Both the position numbers and the translations under genes were made by a program. The notes beneath the pieces are model-generated. The model was not told the origin of the DNA, made no database searches, and saw nothing but the letters and a program-made list of their open reading frames with translations. Source: Branchiostoma floridae (Eukaryota > Chordata > Leptocardii > Amphioxiformes > Branchiostomatidae). Taken from it: 48,201 nucleotides of DNA. The DNA lies in the NCBI RefSeq assembly GCF_000003815.2, contig NC_049980.1, forward strand, positions 11,171,578-11,219,778. Direction: 5' to 3'. The first letter of the stretch is position 1; each line of letters begins with the position of its first letter. Below, one piece after another: positions 47,601 to 48,201 of this stretch.

Positions 47601-48148
47601 GGTCTTTTCAATGCATACTTCTCATAATCTGGACTTCTTTCACTTCCGTTAATAAACTCAGATTTTTTACTTCTTAAATAGTCCATCGCAAACCTTCATT
47701 GACCCATCGAGAGCAAGTCTTGTTGATTTACTAAGAGTACTTTATGAAAACCAGTCAGTTTCTGTGACTTTCTGTATGTCTTGAGGTTGTGAATTAGAAA
47801 TTGTTTTTATTGTTTGCAATTGATCTGCAGTCTCTGTTTATAATGTCAAGCATACATGTATATTTTGTCAGCACAGTTTATAATTTCAAGCATATGTATA
47901 TTCTGTCCTTTTATTATAGTCTAATCACTTTCCAATGTTTAATGAGTACATTTCAGTACATAGGAAGTATTGCTATGCTTAAAGTTTTAGTTTTTATTGT
48001 GCATGTAGATTGTTGAATGAGTTTACATTACTTGTGTTCAGGTTGTGGAGCCTATGCAGACAATGAAACAGGAGCAGTGTCCTGTACAGGGCATGGGGAG
48101 GCGATAATGAGCGTCACTTTAGCCAGAACAGTCACCTTCAACATGGAG
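44639..48148 (+). CDS. ASRGL1: Isoaspartyl peptidase/L-asparaginase, 3' end outside the window
   Basis: An N-terminal-nucleophile hydrolase that cleaves itself before a threonine, then hydrolyses beta-aspartyl dipeptides and asparagine; cytosolic. Exons: 44639-44746 ([13 protein letters not shown]), [one missing], 45941-46083 ([19 protein letters not shown]), 46541-46704 ([17 protein letters not shown]), 47392-47510 ([32 protein letters not shown]), 48042-48148 ([19 protein letters not shown]). The nucleophile is the Thr of [11 protein letters not shown]. The TSTGG, RVGDS and TGHGE substrate-pocket motifs are present. The missing exon (GGSALDAVE-like helix in the family) probably falls in the gap at 45307-45470. 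The last visible donor is GC (gaggcaagt). At least one more exon lies beyond the window. Confidence 0.93.
45307..45470. other. ASRGL1: Assembly gap (164 N) inside ASRGL1
   Basis: An N run in the first long intron of ASRGL1, where the second coding exon is expected. The bases just after the gap read gctgtggaactg. This could encode Ala-Val-Glu as in the family, but the following residues do not match, so I do not call it an exon. Confidence 0.9.
45471..45940. other. ASRGL1 intron sequence
   Basis: No exon or repeat is recognised. The short open frames here lack splice sites in a usable phase. Confidence 0.5.
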
Positions 48149-48201
48149 GCAAGTACATCAGATGGACGGTTCTAAAATCAAGCTAAAACAGCAAGTTTTT
48201 C

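Overview
The window looks like intron-rich DNA from a marine invertebrate deuterostome, most probably a lancelet (Branchiostoma); this is inferred. Reasons: short coding exons with GT-AG introns, two metazoan housekeeping genes (proteasome subunit PSMB2 and isoaspartyl peptidase ASRGL1), several LINE clades side by side, many MITEs and minisatellites, and two assembly gaps (43430-43529 and 45307-45470).

Layout. 1-2825 holds only dispersed repeats and a tRNA-derived SINE. 2826-16915 and 19130-29525 are two diverged copies of one tandem segmental duplication. Each carries, from low to high coordinates, a ~1.3 kb fold-back repeat followed by a minus-strand sialin-like SLC17 transporter gene of 12 coding exons (gene A, 8599-16892; gene B, 22869-29498). 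A third relative on the plus strand, gene C (30083-40697), lies head to head with gene B; the two start codons are 584 bp apart. Genes B and C read through as complete 499- and 496-residue major-facilitator transporters. Gene A carries one extra base in coding exon 9 that breaks the frame if the splice sites of gene B are used.

The SLC17 block is heavily invaded by transposons. A CR1/Jockey-type LINE (minus) is interrupted by an RTE-type LINE (plus) with an 11-bp target duplication. Intron 9 of gene A holds a TA-flanked inverted-repeat element that itself contains two identical 470-bp units with crossed flanking tetranucleotides. Gene C introns hold a hAT-like MITE with an 8-bp duplication, two TA-flanked MITEs, and a 5'-truncated L1/Tx1-type LINE with a perfect 15-bp duplication and a long open RT frame.

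40698-48201: PSMB2 (minus, 41552-44492) converges on gene C. It shares a 146-bp start-to-start interval, a likely bidirectional promoter, with ASRGL1 (plus, from 44639 and running off the window). One internal exon of each gene is not visible, and each probably lies in an assembly gap. The transporters would act in organellar or plasma-membrane export of organic anions; PSMB2 and ASRGL1 act in protein turnover. I found no operon, CRISPR array or other prokaryotic-type system. The most unusual material is structural: the duplication, the broken paralogue, the crossed-flank repeat pair and two shifted intron positions.
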